From a bacterium BRH_c32 (GTDB lineage Bacteria; Bacteroidota; Ignavibacteria; Ignavibacteriales; Melioribacteraceae): DNA of 64,000 bases. Below are positions 28,847-38,732 of this stretch, piece after piece. The translations under genes were made by a program, and so were the position numbers. The stretch covers positions 62,001 through 126,000 of the forward strand of contig LOEU01000035.1 of NCBI GenBank assembly GCA_001516025.1. The letters are read 5' to 3'. Each line of letters opens with the position of its first letter. Position 1 is the first letter of the stretch. The notes under the pieces are model-generated. The model was given only the letters and a program-made list of their open reading frames with translations. It made no database searches and was not told the DNA's origin.

Positions 28847-29914
28847 ATGAAGAATCTTAAGAAAACCGGCATTTATGTCGGTATTGCAATAGTTATTTTA
28901 ATCTTAGTATTAAACAAAACCGGATGGTTTTCAGGCTCTGCCTCTCCAAAAGAGATTTTAACAAAAAATGTCAAAGCCATACCGGTAAAGGGATTAATAA
29001 TAAAGCCGGGTTCTCTTCAAGATAAAATTTATACAAATGGATCCGTACTAAGTAATGAAGAAGTGGATTTAAGAAGCGAAACTTCAGGCAGGCTTACAAG
29101 TATTCTTTTTGAAGAGGGGAGAAGTGTAAAAAAAGGAGATCTCCTTGCCAAAATTAATGATTCCGAATTACAAGCAACTCTTAAGAAATATGCATTTAGA
29201 GAAACCCTTGCCAAAGACAGAGAATTTAGAACACGCCAATTGCTCGAAAAGAATTTAGCAAGCCAGCAGGAATTTGATATTGCCTTGAATGATCTTAATT
29301 CGGTTTATGCTGATATTGAATTTACAAAAGCACAAATTGCAAAAACGGAAATTAGAGCTCCTTTCGATGGTATCATAGGTTTAAGAAGCGTTAGTGTGGG
29401 AAGCTATATAACTCCACAGAACAAAATTGCATCACTTCAAAGTATTAATCCCGTAAAGATTGATTTTTCCGTTCCTCAAAAGTATTATGATATAATCAGA
29501 GAGGGTAAACAGATTATAATAAAAATTCCGGGTACCGATAAAAGGTATAATGGTAGAATATATGCAGTGGAACCAAAGATTGAACAAAATACTAGAACAC
29601 TTCAAGTAAGAGCATTAGCCGATAATCCAAGGAGAGAGCTTTCTCCGGGAGCTTATGTGGAAGTGGAAATTATTCTTAATGAAATGAGAGACGCATTACT
29701 AATTCCATCTGAAGCCTTAGTACCTGATCTCGAAGGTGAAAAAGTTTATGTGTATAAAAATGGACTTGCGATACCATCAATTGTTACCACCGGAATCAGA
29801 ACCGAAAGAAATGTGCAAATCTTAACGGGCATAAGTAAAGGAGATACAGTAATAACTTCGGGAATCGTTCAGCTACGTCCCAAAACTTCCGTGAGCTTAA
29901 AGGAGGTTAAGTAA
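28847..29914 (+). CDS. RND efflux periplasmic adaptor (membrane fusion protein)
   Basis: This 355-residue adaptor has an N-terminal membrane anchor (about 8-25, no lipobox). A barrel-sandwich half-motif VDLRSETSGRLTSILFEEGRSVKKGDLLAKI, a short coiled hairpin with KDREFRTRQLLEKN, and EIRAPFDGIIGLRSVSVGSYI follow; these are given here only as segment names. It would link the pump downstream to an outer-membrane channel. It overlaps the pump start by one base after a perfect AGGAGG, indicating one operon. Confidence 0.92.
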   Translation: MKNLKKTGIYVGIAIVILILVLNKTGWFSGSASPKEILTKNVKAIPVKGLIIKPGSLQDKIYTNGSVLSNEEVDLRSETSGRLTSILFEEGRSVKKGDLLAKINDSELQATLKKYAFRETLAKDREFRTRQLLEKNLASQQEFDIALNDLNSVYADIEFTKAQIAKTEIRAPFDGIIGLRSVSVGSYITPQNKIASLQSINPVKIDFSVPQKYYDIIREGKQIIIKIPGTDKRYNGRIYAVEPKIEQNTRTLQVRALADNPRRELSPGAYVEVEIILNEMRDALLIPSEALVPDLEGEKVYVYKNGLAIPSIVTTGIRTERNVQILTGISKGDTVITSGIVQLRPKTSVSLKEVK

Positions 29915-32900
29915 TGAGTTTGTCTTCATTAAGCATTCGCAGACCCGTTCTTGCGATTGTTATGTCGATCCTGATAGTCCTTTTTGGAGTAATCGGCTAT
30001 ACATATCTTGGAATTAGAGAATACCCGAGCATTGATCCACCGATAATAAATGTATCTACAAGTTATCCCGGTGCGAATGCAGACGTAATTGAATCGCAAA
30101 TTACCGAACCACTTGAAGAACAGATTAATGGTATTGCGGGAATTAGATCGCTTACGTCCACAAGCCGTGATGGAAGCAGCAGTGTAACGGTAGAATTTGA
30201 TGTAAGTATCGATCTCGAAGATGCAGCGAATGACGTAAGAGACAGAGTATCGAGAGCACGATTCAATCTTCCTCCCGATGCCGATCCTCCTATTGTTACT
30301 AAAGCGGATGCTGATGCCGTGCCTATTGTATTTCTTAATATTCAGAGCAGCAATAGAAATTTGCTCGAACTCTCTGATTATGCGCAAAATATTTTTAAAG
30401 AGCGTCTTCAAACAATTAATGGTGTAAGTAATGTTCAGATTTGGGGACAGAAGCGATATTCAATGCGGCTTTGGATGGACCCTGCTAAGTTAGCTGCATA
30501 TAAAATTACCCCTGTTGAAATCAGAAGCGCAGTAACGCGTGAAAATATAGAACTCCCATCGGGCAGAATTGAAGGTAATAATACTGAATTAACAGTTAGA
30601 ACAAAGAGCCGATTAACTACGGTTGAGGATTTTAATAATCTTATAATTAAAGATGCCGGCGGCGTTCTAGTACGCTTTAGTGATATAGGAAATGCAGAGC
30701 TATATCCAGAAAATGAAAGGACAATATTAAAGCGAGATGGTATTCCGATGGTTGGTGTTGTTCTTATTCCGCAGCCCGGAGTTAATTATATTGAAATCGC
30801 CGATGAATTTTATAAAAGAATTGAAGAGATTAAAAAGGATCTGCCTGCCGATATCTCACTTGGTATCGGTTTCGATGTAACAAAATATATCCGCGAATCA
30901 GTTTCAGAAGTAAGAGAAACTATTCTTATAGCTTTTGGATTAGTAATAATCATTATTTATTTATTTTTTAGGGATTGGAGAACAACGCTCATTCCAATAA
31001 TTGTAATCCCGGTAAGTATCATTGGTGCCTTTTTTATAATGTATCTGGCAGATTTTTCTATTAACGTATTGACACTGTTGGGGCTTGTGCTTGCTATCGG
31101 TATAGTAGTCGATGATGCAATCGTAGTGCTTGAAAATATTTTTAGAAAAATTGAAGAGGGAATGGATCCGATTCAAGCGGGTGAAAAAGGAACTGCCGAA
31201 ATATTCTTTGCTATTATTTCTACTACAATTACTTTAGCGGCGGTATTCCTACCAATTATGTTCTTGCAGGGTATTACGGGAAGACTCTTCGTTGAGTTTG
31301 GAGTTGTAATTGCAGGTTCAGTTATTATTTCTTCATTCGTTGCCCTTACTCTCACCCCGATGCTCTCTACACGAATATTAAAGAAAAAAACTAAACACTC
31401 GAAATTTTATTATAAAACCGAACCATTTTTTACATGGCTTGAAAACAGCTACCGCACTTCACTTGCAAAGTTTATGAAACGCCGTTGGGTTGCCTTTATA
31501 ATAATGGGAGGTGCTATAGGAGTAATTTTCCTTTTTGGAATGATGATTCCAAGCGAGCTTTCTCCGATGGAAGATCGAGGCGAAATAAGAATTACTGCAA
31601 CTGCCGCCGAGGGGACTTCATACGAATTTATGGCTGATTATATGAATAAAATTTCTGAAGCTGTAATGGATTCGGTAAAAGATAGAACCGCGATTATATC
31701 AATGACATCACCGGGTTCCGGCTCGTCGAGTTCCAATAGCGGTTTTGTAAGGATATCATTAACTGATGCTACACAAAGAGAAAAATCGCAGCAGCAATAT
31801 GCAGATGAATTGAGCGAACTAATGAAAGAGTTTAACGATGTAAAAACTTTTGTTATTCAACAGCAATCAATTGGAACAAGAAGAGGCGGACTACCTATTC
31901 AATACGTTATACAAGCTCCCACAATTGAAAAGCTTAGAGAAGCAATTCCAAAATTTCTTGATGAAGCTAAAAAGAACCCCACATTCGCTCAAGTGGATGT
32001 AAATCTTAAATTCAATAAGCCGGAAATTGTGCTCGAAATTAATAGAACCAAAGCAAGAGAGCTTGGTGTCTCGGCTCTCGATATTGCTCAAACATTACAA
32101 TTGGCATATAGTGGTCAAAGGTTCGGCTTCTTTATTATGAACGGGAAGCAGTATCAAATAATCGGGCAGGTATTAAAAGAGGATAGAACAAAACCGCTTG
32201 ATCTCGTTTCTCTCTATGTTAAAAATAATCGCGGTGATTTAATTCAACTCGATAACGTCATTACTCTTAAAGAGAGAAGCAGTCCGCCGCAGTTATATCG
32301 ATTCAACCGTTATGTAAGTGCTACTGTAAGCGCATCTTTAGCTCCGGGGAAAACTATCGGTGATGGTATAAAGGAAATGGATAAAGTAGCCAAAAAAGTT
32401 TTAGATGAAAAATATACTACCGCACTTGAAGGTGCTTCAAAGGATTTCGTAGAAAGTTCATCCAGCTTAATTTTTACTTTCATGTTGGCAATCGTATTAA
32501 TTTTTTTGATTCTCGCCGCGCAATTTGAAAGTTTCCGAGATCCTTTAGTAATTATGTTCACGGTTCCTCTTGCTATCGGCGGTGCAATATTATCACTATG
32601 GTATTTCAATCAGACACTAAATATCTTCAGTGAAATTGGTCAAATTATGCTGATTGGAATTGTTACAAAAAATGGTATTTTGATAGTCGAATTTGCGAAT
32701 CAGAAAAAAGAACAAGGACTAAAGGCAATCGATGCCGTTCAGGAAGCGGCTGCATTAAGATTAAGACCAATCTTAATGACAAGTCTTTCTACAATATTAG
32801 GAACGCTTCCGATTGCATTAGCAATAGGTGCAGGCTCCGGAAGCCGTGTATCTATGGGTATTGCTGTTATTGGCGGTTTAATATTCTCAACCGTATTAAC

Positions 32901-32970
32901 GCTTTATGTTATACCGGCTGTTTATTCATATTTCTCAGATAAGAAAAAAGAAGTGGCAAATTCATATTAG
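29914..32970 (+). CDS. RND-family efflux pump (HAE1/AcrB type)
   Basis: The 1018-residue protein is full length for a tripartite proton-driven drug exporter. It has the N-terminal SIRRPVLAIVMSI helix, two large periplasmic loops, the TM4 proton-relay Asp pair in IGIVVDDAIVVLENI (about residue 398), and the TM10 lysine in GIVTKNGILIVEFANQ. The start follows AGGAGG. No TolC-like outer-membrane channel is encoded in this operon, so it must use a channel from elsewhere. Confidence 0.96.
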   Translation: MSLSSLSIRRPVLAIVMSILIVLFGVIGYTYLGIREYPSIDPPIINVSTSYPGANADVIESQITEPLEEQINGIAGIRSLTSTSRDGSSSVTVEFDVSIDLEDAANDVRDRVSRARFNLPPDADPPIVTKADADAVPIVFLNIQSSNRNLLELSDYAQNIFKERLQTINGVSNVQIWGQKRYSMRLWMDPAKLAAYKITPVEIRSAVTRENIELPSGRIEGNNTELTVRTKSRLTTVEDFNNLIIKDAGGVLVRFSDIGNAELYPENERTILKRDGIPMVGVVLIPQPGVNYIEIADEFYKRIEEIKKDLPADISLGIGFDVTKYIRESVSEVRETILIAFGLVIIIIYLFFRDWRTTLIPIIVIPVSIIGAFFIMYLADFSINVLTLLGLVLAIGIVVDDAIVVLENIFRKIEEGMDPIQAGEKGTAEIFFAIISTTITLAAVFLPIMFLQGITGRLFVEFGVVIAGSVIISSFVALTLTPMLSTRILKKKTKHSKFYYKTEPFFTWLENSYRTSLAKFMKRRWVAFIIMGGAIGVIFLFGMMIPSELSPMEDRGEIRITATAAEGTSYEFMADYMNKISEAVMDSVKDRTAIISMTSPGSGSSSSNSGFVRISLTDATQREKSQQQYADELSELMKEFNDVKTFVIQQQSIGTRRGGLPIQYVIQAPTIEKLREAIPKFLDEAKKNPTFAQVDVNLKFNKPEIVLEINRTKARELGVSALDIAQTLQLAYSGQRFGFFIMNGKQYQIIGQVLKEDRTKPLDLVSLYVKNNRGDLIQLDNVITLKERSSPPQLYRFNRYVSATVSASLAPGKTIGDGIKEMDKVAKKVLDEKYTTALEGASKDFVESSSSLIFTFMLAIVLIFLILAAQFESFRDPLVIMFTVPLAIGGAILSLWYFNQTLNIFSEIGQIMLIGIVTKNGILIVEFANQKKEQGLKAIDAVQEAAALRLRPILMTSLSTILGTLPIALAIGAGSGSRVSMGIAVIGGLIFSTVLTLYVIPAVYSYFSDKKKEVANSY

Positions 32971-33006
32971 TAATAATTAATTATTTCTTAAAGTAAAAGG
33001 TAATTT

Positions 33007-34311
33007 ATGACTGAAGAAAATATCGAAAAGAAAAGCTCCTTTTTCTCCTTCCCGAGAAATTTTTGGACTGTGATATTGATGGAGTTTTTTGAAAGAGGTT
33101 CTTATTATGGTGTTATGTCGATACTCTCCGTTTATCTTGTTCTAAGCACGAATGAAGGTGGATTAGGGTTCTCAAAAGAAAGTGTAGGCGTAATTAAAAG
33201 CACAATTCAGCCGATATTATATATTCTCCCAATACTTTCGGGTGCGATTGCGGATCGATTCGGATATAGAAAAACTTTATTCTTTGCATTTGCCGTTATG
33301 AGTCTCGGTTATTTTTTAACGAGTATGGCAACAAGTTACGTTTTGGTTTTTTCTAGTCTTATTTTAATGGTTCTCGGAGCGGGCACTTTTAAGCCGGTAA
33401 TATCCGGTACGATAGCACGCGTTACAACAAAAGAAAATTCCGGTCTTGCATTTGGAATCTTCTACTGGTCTATTAATCTCGGTGCTTTTATTTTTCCTTT
33501 AATCTTAGTTCCTATACTCAAAGCATATTCTTATTCTTATATATTTATTATGGCGGCGGTAGGAACGGGCTGGCTTCTTCTATTGAATTTAATTGTTTAT
33601 AAAGAACCCGATAAACCTAAAAGCAGTAAAAAACTGTTTGAAGTTCTTCAAGGTGCAGTACTCGTCCTAAAAGATTTCAGATTTATTCTTATGATAGTAA
33701 TTTATTCCGGTTTTTGGATTCTTTATTTCCAGATGTTCGATACAGTTCTTTGGTATTTCAAAGATTATATTGATCCAACTCCAATAAATAATGCAATTAA
33801 TTCATTCCTCGGAATTTTCATAAGCAATCCTAATTGGCATTTTGATGTTGAGCATGTAACAGTAATAAATGCAGGCACAATCATCGCGCTTCAAATATTT
33901 ATTTCGAGTATCGTGAAAAAGAGAAAAGCTTTACCGACAATGATTACGGGAATTGGAATCGGATCAATAGGAATGGGAATCTTAGCAATTTCATCACATC
34001 CATTTGTATTTATTGCAGGAATAATAATTTTCTCAATCGGCGAAATGACTGCACATCCGAAATTTATAAGTTATGTAGGATTAATAGCTCCCGAAGATAA
34101 GAAAGCAACGTATCTCGGATATTCATTTTTGTATGGAGTGCTCGGAAGCGGTATAGGCGGAATCCTTGGCGCTAATCTATATGTTCATTTTGTGGATAAA
34201 CTTCATCAGCCGCAAATTCTTTGGTTCATCTTTAGTATGATAGGAGTGGCAACTATTATCGGACTTCTTTTATTTAATAAATTCCTTGCTCCCAAAAACG
34301 TTGAAGCATAA
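33007..34311 (+). CDS. POT/PTR2-family proton-coupled oligopeptide transporter
   Basis: This 434-residue MFS transporter has 12 or more helices. Helix 1 carries EFFERGSYYGV, a variant of the ExxERFxYYG proton-coupling motif of POT transporters (Gly where Phe is usual). GAGTFKPVISGTIA and FGIFYWSINLGAF match the PTR2 signatures. It probably imports di- or tripeptides. It is somewhat shorter than many bacterial POT members (about 460-500). Confidence 0.88.
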   Translation: MTEENIEKKSSFFSFPRNFWTVILMEFFERGSYYGVMSILSVYLVLSTNEGGLGFSKESVGVIKSTIQPILYILPILSGAIADRFGYRKTLFFAFAVMSLGYFLTSMATSYVLVFSSLILMVLGAGTFKPVISGTIARVTTKENSGLAFGIFYWSINLGAFIFPLILVPILKAYSYSYIFIMAAVGTGWLLLLNLIVYKEPDKPKSSKKLFEVLQGAVLVLKDFRFILMIVIYSGFWILYFQMFDTVLWYFKDYIDPTPINNAINSFLGIFISNPNWHFDVEHVTVINAGTIIALQIFISSIVKKRKALPTMITGIGIGSIGMGILAISSHPFVFIAGIIIFSIGEMTAHPKFISYVGLIAPEDKKATYLGYSFLYGVLGSGIGGILGANLYVHFVDKLHQPQILWFIFSMIGVATIIGLLLFNKFLAPKNVEA

Positions 34312-34312
34312 T

Positions 34313-35986
34313 ATGAAGATGAAATTTCTGTTAATATTCTTTTTCACTATTTCAATAATATCTGCTCAAGTGGAGAACGTAGAGCTTGAGCATGATATTT
34401 ATAAATATCTTAAAGAAATGAAAGTCAAGGGCGTAATAGGTAGCATTCATGATAATCTGCCTAATATGTCCCGGCTCGAAATACTTAATTTCTTAAACGA
34501 GATTGATTCTAAAAAAGATGCTCTTTCGGAAACAGAAATTAAACTACTTAGTAAATATTTAATAGAATTTAATACGAAACTATATAATAAAGATAACACC
34601 GCTCAATTGATTGGCGGCTCTGATACTTATAATACCGGTCTTGATCTTTTCTTCTCGGATAAATTGAAATATTTTTATTCATATCGGGATGAGAATATTA
34701 ATTTTTATTTCAATCTGCTCGGCAATTATAATCACGGTCAGCAGTTTGATCCATTAATGAATAATTCTGAAATATATGATATCGGCTTCAGAGGAAGAGG
34801 AACTATCCTCGGTAAATTAGGTTATATGTTAAAGGTGGTGAAGGGAGGAGTGAGCGGAAGTATAGACGAAGCACCTAATTATGACCCACGATTGAATTAC
34901 AATTTTAAGTTCAATGAAGGGATAGAAAATATTCGTAATTATGATTTTGCCGAAGGGTATTTAAGATACTATGATGAGCCGGCTCCGAATATGAATTACT
35001 CTTTTCAGATTGGAAGAGAAAAAGTACGCTTTGGTTATGGGTATAGCAATTCGCTCGTTCTTACGGGAGATCATGCTTATATTGATTTTATTAGGATCGG
35101 TTTTAGTTATGGTGTGTTTAAGTTCACATCGTTTCATGGCTCTACGGTAGGGGATTTTAGCGAAATAAGGGACAGCAACTATACAAAATATATTGCCGCA
35201 AATGTTTTTACTTTATCCATTCCAAGGTTTATAGATTTCTCTCTCGGGGAGCAGATAATTTATTCGGGCAGAGGTCTTGATCTTGCTTATCTAAATCCAT
35301 TTTCATTTTATAAATTCACCGAGATGTCGCTTCAAGACAGAGATAATGGAATTTTGTATTTGGATTTGCAGACGCATTTCTTAAGAAATTTTGAAATTCA
35401 GGGGACGTTTTATTTGGATGAAGATATACTCTCAAATCTTCAGGATATGGATCGGTTCTCCAATAAAACCGCATATCAATTAGGATTTATCTGGTATTCG
35501 CCATTTGATTTTTCTGATTTTTCTTTTAGCGCTGAGTTCACTAAAATTCGTCCTTATGTATATTCTCATACTAATTTTAAGAATGCAGTTACAGCTTATG
35601 GCGGCAATCTTGGTCATCGTATCGGACCAAATGCCGAAGAATTAATGGCTCGCGTTACATATAATTTCAGCGATCGTTTAAGATGCGAGCTTGAATATAC
35701 AAATACTCGCTCGGGCGAAAATGTAGTTGATGCAAGCGGCGACTTAATTAAAAATGTCGGTGGTGATTCTAAAGTCCCTCATCGAATGGATATCGATTCT
35801 AATGAATCTTTTTTTCTTGATGGCATTAAAATAAATAGATCTAATTTTAAATTGCTTGTAAGATATGAACCTCTAAGAAATATTATCTTTGATTTTATTG
35901 CAAACTACTCAAATCAAAATAATATCACTTATGATAGAAGTAACGATTTAACCTATGGTATGGTAAAGATGTATCTGCAATTCTAA
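34313..35986 (+). CDS. Outer-membrane beta-barrel, Wzi-like
   Basis: This protein of about 557 residues has signal peptide MKMKFLLIFFFTISIISAQ. A helical N-terminal part has an EHDIYKYLKEMKVKGVI segment. Many amphipathic, aromatic-rich strands then run to a C-terminal YGMVKMYLQF, an outer-membrane barrel ending in Phe. The N-terminal pattern resembles Wzi-type capsule-attachment proteins of this phylum, which I offer as a tentative class. The ATG at 34313 follows the POT gene after one base; an in-frame TTG upstream would disrupt the signal peptide. Confidence 0.65.
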   Translation: MKMKFLLIFFFTISIISAQVENVELEHDIYKYLKEMKVKGVIGSIHDNLPNMSRLEILNFLNEIDSKKDALSETEIKLLSKYLIEFNTKLYNKDNTAQLIGGSDTYNTGLDLFFSDKLKYFYSYRDENINFYFNLLGNYNHGQQFDPLMNNSEIYDIGFRGRGTILGKLGYMLKVVKGGVSGSIDEAPNYDPRLNYNFKFNEGIENIRNYDFAEGYLRYYDEPAPNMNYSFQIGREKVRFGYGYSNSLVLTGDHAYIDFIRIGFSYGVFKFTSFHGSTVGDFSEIRDSNYTKYIAANVFTLSIPRFIDFSLGEQIIYSGRGLDLAYLNPFSFYKFTEMSLQDRDNGILYLDLQTHFLRNFEIQGTFYLDEDILSNLQDMDRFSNKTAYQLGFIWYSPFDFSDFSFSAEFTKIRPYVYSHTNFKNAVTAYGGNLGHRIGPNAEELMARVTYNFSDRLRCELEYTNTRSGENVVDASGDLIKNVGGDSKVPHRMDIDSNESFFLDGIKINRSNFKLLVRYEPLRNIIFDFIANYSNQNNITYDRSNDLTYGMVKMYLQF

Positions 35987-35996
35987 TACAGATATA

Positions 35997-36833
35997 TCAA
36001 GATTGAATTTCAAATAATGGTACATATCCGGAATCTTTTATAATTTTCTGACCGGCAGGACTTAGTACCCAATCGACAAAATCTTTTAAAGCACCGCTCG
36101 GATTTGTAAGAAGATAAAAATGAAGATATCTATTTATCGGATAACGATCGTTTCTGATATTTTCTTCTTTAGGTGAAACTCCATTAATGCTTGCATGATA
36201 TTTTAATGATTCTGAAACTAACCCGCCATAACCAATTGCGTTTTCGTTTTTTGCAACTTGTTCTATTACTTTATCGGTTGTAGTTTCTGTTATAGCACTT
36301 GATGTATATTCATCACCTTCAAGAATATGTTCCTTAAAGTAAAGATAGGTTCCGGAGTTAGGAGTTCTTACCACCGGTACTATTAGTGCATCCTTTCCTC
36401 CAATCTCTTCCCAATTTTTAATTTTACCGGTATAGATGCTTTTTAATTCTGCAATCGTAAAGTCGTGTTTTTGATTCTTAGGATTTATATAAATGCTTAA
36501 TCCATCTTTAGCAATTAAATAAGAAACTCCAAGACTGGAATATTTTGATGCGATCATTTTAATTTCTTCGGGCTGCAATGGTCGGGAAGCAATACAAATA
36601 TCTGCTTCACGATTGATTAGAGATTTTATTCCTGATGATGATCCTCCTCCCTCTACATAAATAGATACTCCTGCATTATTTTTCATATAGGCTTCTGCTA
36701 AGTGTTCGGTGAGATTTAACATCGTATCAGAACCTTTGATCTTAATAACGGCAACATTTGTCTGCGATGAGGAGCATCCGTTTATAAAGAATAAAATTAG
36801 TAAGAAAACAAAAATTTTAAAAATAGATTTCAT
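35997..36833 (-). CDS. PstS-like periplasmic substrate-binding lipoprotein
   Basis: This 278-residue lipoprotein has lipobox INGC at about residues 17-20. The mature part shows the PBP/PstS pattern KGSDTMLNL near the start, EGGGSSSGIKSLI (phosphate-loop-like), SRPLQPEEI and VPVVRTPNSGTYLYF. It would bind phosphate or a similar oxyanion. No pstCAB genes are adjacent; instead its start overlaps the stop of the M28 peptidase upstream in an ATGA, an unusual partnership. Confidence 0.82.
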   Translation of the reverse strand: MKSIFKIFVFLLILFFINGCSSSQTNVAVIKIKGSDTMLNLTEHLAEAYMKNNAGVSIYVEGGGSSSGIKSLINREADICIASRPLQPEEIKMIASKYSSLGVSYLIAKDGLSIYINPKNQKHDFTIAELKSIYTGKIKNWEEIGGKDALIVPVVRTPNSGTYLYFKEHILEGDEYTSSAITETTTDKVIEQVAKNENAIGYGGLVSESLKYHASINGVSPKEENIRNDRYPINRYLHFYLLTNPSGALKDFVDWVLSPAGQKIIKDSGYVPLFEIQS

Positions 36834-38464
36834 CTTTTCTCTGCGATCGATCTAAGTCGTTGATTGATAAAAGGAGAACCTTTTTTCCACTCCGGAATTT
36901 CGGTTGAGTTAGAAAGTAATTGGATAAAATTAAATAATAGATCAATATGTTGCATCGAGGCATCGTAATTAATTGTTCTATTTAGATCATCAAAAGGGGA
37001 GTGATAATAATCGAAGTAATATTCAATCATTTTATTTATCCCTTCTTCGCTTGTGATATTTTCATATTTAGTTCCTTCCAAAATTAAAATCGAAGGAATT
37101 CCCGCTAGTGCAAACGCGAATTGATCTGATTGAGTGAATGCTTCTTCGGAAGCAAACTCTCTTGGTATTGAATCCATTACTAAATTTAGGTCTTTATTTG
37201 ATTCAATAAGAAAATCTTCCAAAGTTGAAAAATTACTTCCCACTCCCACGACGCTTTTAAATTTATCAAATGAAGCAATACCATCTATATTAATATTCGC
37301 AATAGTTTTATATAATGGTACAATCGGATTATCGGTATAGTAACGCGCTCCGAGCAAACCTTTTTCTTCACCCGTTAGCAGAAGAAAAATTATCGATCTT
37401 TTTGGTTTAAATTTCTCTTTTGAAAATAATTTTGCAATTTCAAGAAGGGCAGCCACACCCATAGCGTTATCATAAACGCCATTATAAATTGAATCTCCCC
37501 TGATAGCCGGACCAATTCCGAGATGATCATAATGAGCGGAGACAATTATATGGGAATCTTTCAATTCAGAATCAGTTCCTTCAATTATTCCTGCAATATT
37601 TGAAGCGACAAAATCTCTTTCTTTAAATTCACCTTTGAAAGAGAGAGAACATTTTAAGGGGAAACTCTTCATTTGAGTTAAAGAGTGCATCTCAAGAATT
37701 TCTTTATAATTAAAATCGGAATCTTTAAAAAGCACTTCGGCTCTCTCCGGGTTAAGCAGGATACTAAGTGAATTTGATGGTGTGTATGCTAAGGTTACGT
37801 TTTCAAATGAGAAAAGCAAAACTGTTTCTTCCCAACTGTAAAATTTGGAATGGGCAAGATTCGGAATTAATATGCTGCCTCTTGCGCCTCTAGCCAGTGC
37901 TGTTCTTTGTTTTGCTTCATAAGATGAATATACCGTAGATTTATTACCTGCAAAGTATTCGGGATTATCTGATTTTGGCTCTCCATCAAGATAGGCAACT
38001 ATCTTGCCTTCTACAGCGATGCTTTGATAATCATTATAATCAAATTCAGGTGCTACTATTCCATATCCGGCAAATACAATTTCTAATGGTTTTGGTACGA
38101 AAGTTTGTTCCCCGGCAACGTATAAAAGATAATCCTCTTTTAATTTTAGCTTTTCAATTTGAGCTCCGTAAAAAATATTTAATACTGATGATTCAAGAGG
38201 AATGCCGCCATGCATAGGAATGTATTGGTAATAATTATTTTTTTGAGTAATAGTTGAGAGTCCTATCTGCTCATATTCAAGTGCCAAGTATTTAGCTGCA
38301 AGATTGCCCCCCGCAGTTCCAGTTCCTCTCCCTTCAAATAAATCACTGCCTAAGAAATTTAAATTTCTTTTAAAGGAATCCTTTGAAAGCTCATCTAAAA
38401 CAGAACCACTTTGGGCTAGAACTTTACAACTAAGAAGTAGTATGGCTATTAATAGTGATTTCAT
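36830..38464 (-). CDS. Secreted M28-family metallopeptidase
   Basis: This 544-residue protein with a signal peptide is a second M28 peptidase, with a PA-like region (about 120-270). Its metal-site segments are VSAHYDHLGIG, NGVYDNAMGVAALLEIA, LLTGEEKGLLGARYY, NINIDGIA and YYHSPFDDLN. Overall design is the same as the peptidase at 25260-26822 but with a different catalytic-site wording. It is co-transcribed with the PstS-like lipoprotein gene that follows (ATGA overlap). Confidence 0.88.
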   Translation of the reverse strand: MKSLLIAILLLSCKVLAQSGSVLDELSKDSFKRNLNFLGSDLFEGRGTGTAGGNLAAKYLALEYEQIGLSTITQKNNYYQYIPMHGGIPLESSVLNIFYGAQIEKLKLKEDYLLYVAGEQTFVPKPLEIVFAGYGIVAPEFDYNDYQSIAVEGKIVAYLDGEPKSDNPEYFAGNKSTVYSSYEAKQRTALARGARGSILIPNLAHSKFYSWEETVLLFSFENVTLAYTPSNSLSILLNPERAEVLFKDSDFNYKEILEMHSLTQMKSFPLKCSLSFKGEFKERDFVASNIAGIIEGTDSELKDSHIIVSAHYDHLGIGPAIRGDSIYNGVYDNAMGVAALLEIAKLFSKEKFKPKRSIIFLLLTGEEKGLLGARYYTDNPIVPLYKTIANINIDGIASFDKFKSVVGVGSNFSTLEDFLIESNKDLNLVMDSIPREFASEEAFTQSDQFAFALAGIPSILILEGTKYENITSEEGINKMIEYYFDYYHSPFDDLNRTINYDASMQHIDLLFNFIQLLSNSTEIPEWKKGSPFINQRLRSIAEKR

Positions 38465-38512
38465 ACAGCAGTAAAATAAAGGAAATTTAATAAAAAAGGA
38501 TATAAAAAAATT

Positions 38513-38520
38513 CCCCCCCC
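38513..38520. repeat. C8 homopolymer upstream of the M28 peptidase gene
   Basis: Eight C in a row stand in an otherwise AT-rich spacer, about 49-56 bases upstream of the ATG of the minus-strand M28 gene. The 268-base spacer (38465-38732) holds no gene I trust; the promoter of the minus-strand M28 gene should be in it. Confidence 0.6.
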
Positions 38521-38732
38521 AGTAGACTAATGTTTTAACACAATAGTTGGAGGGAGAATGAGGGCGAGATGTGATTTTTTACTTAAACGTTTTTTTGTGC
38601 CAAATATTAAAAATTTTCTTACTCCAACATCTGATTTATTTTTAATTAATGCAAGTCCATTTCAAGTGCACTTATTAAAAATTTTATAAAAAGTCTGCTT
38701 TTTAAGAGATTTTTTAAAATATTTTAAAAATT

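Noticed and set aside
38558..38689. A 43-codon ATG frame with a GGGAG-like ribosome site between the M28 peptidase and the PAS kinase
   Set aside because: Composition looks like translated AT-rich spacer, with no signal peptide, helix or motif. There is no supporting context.
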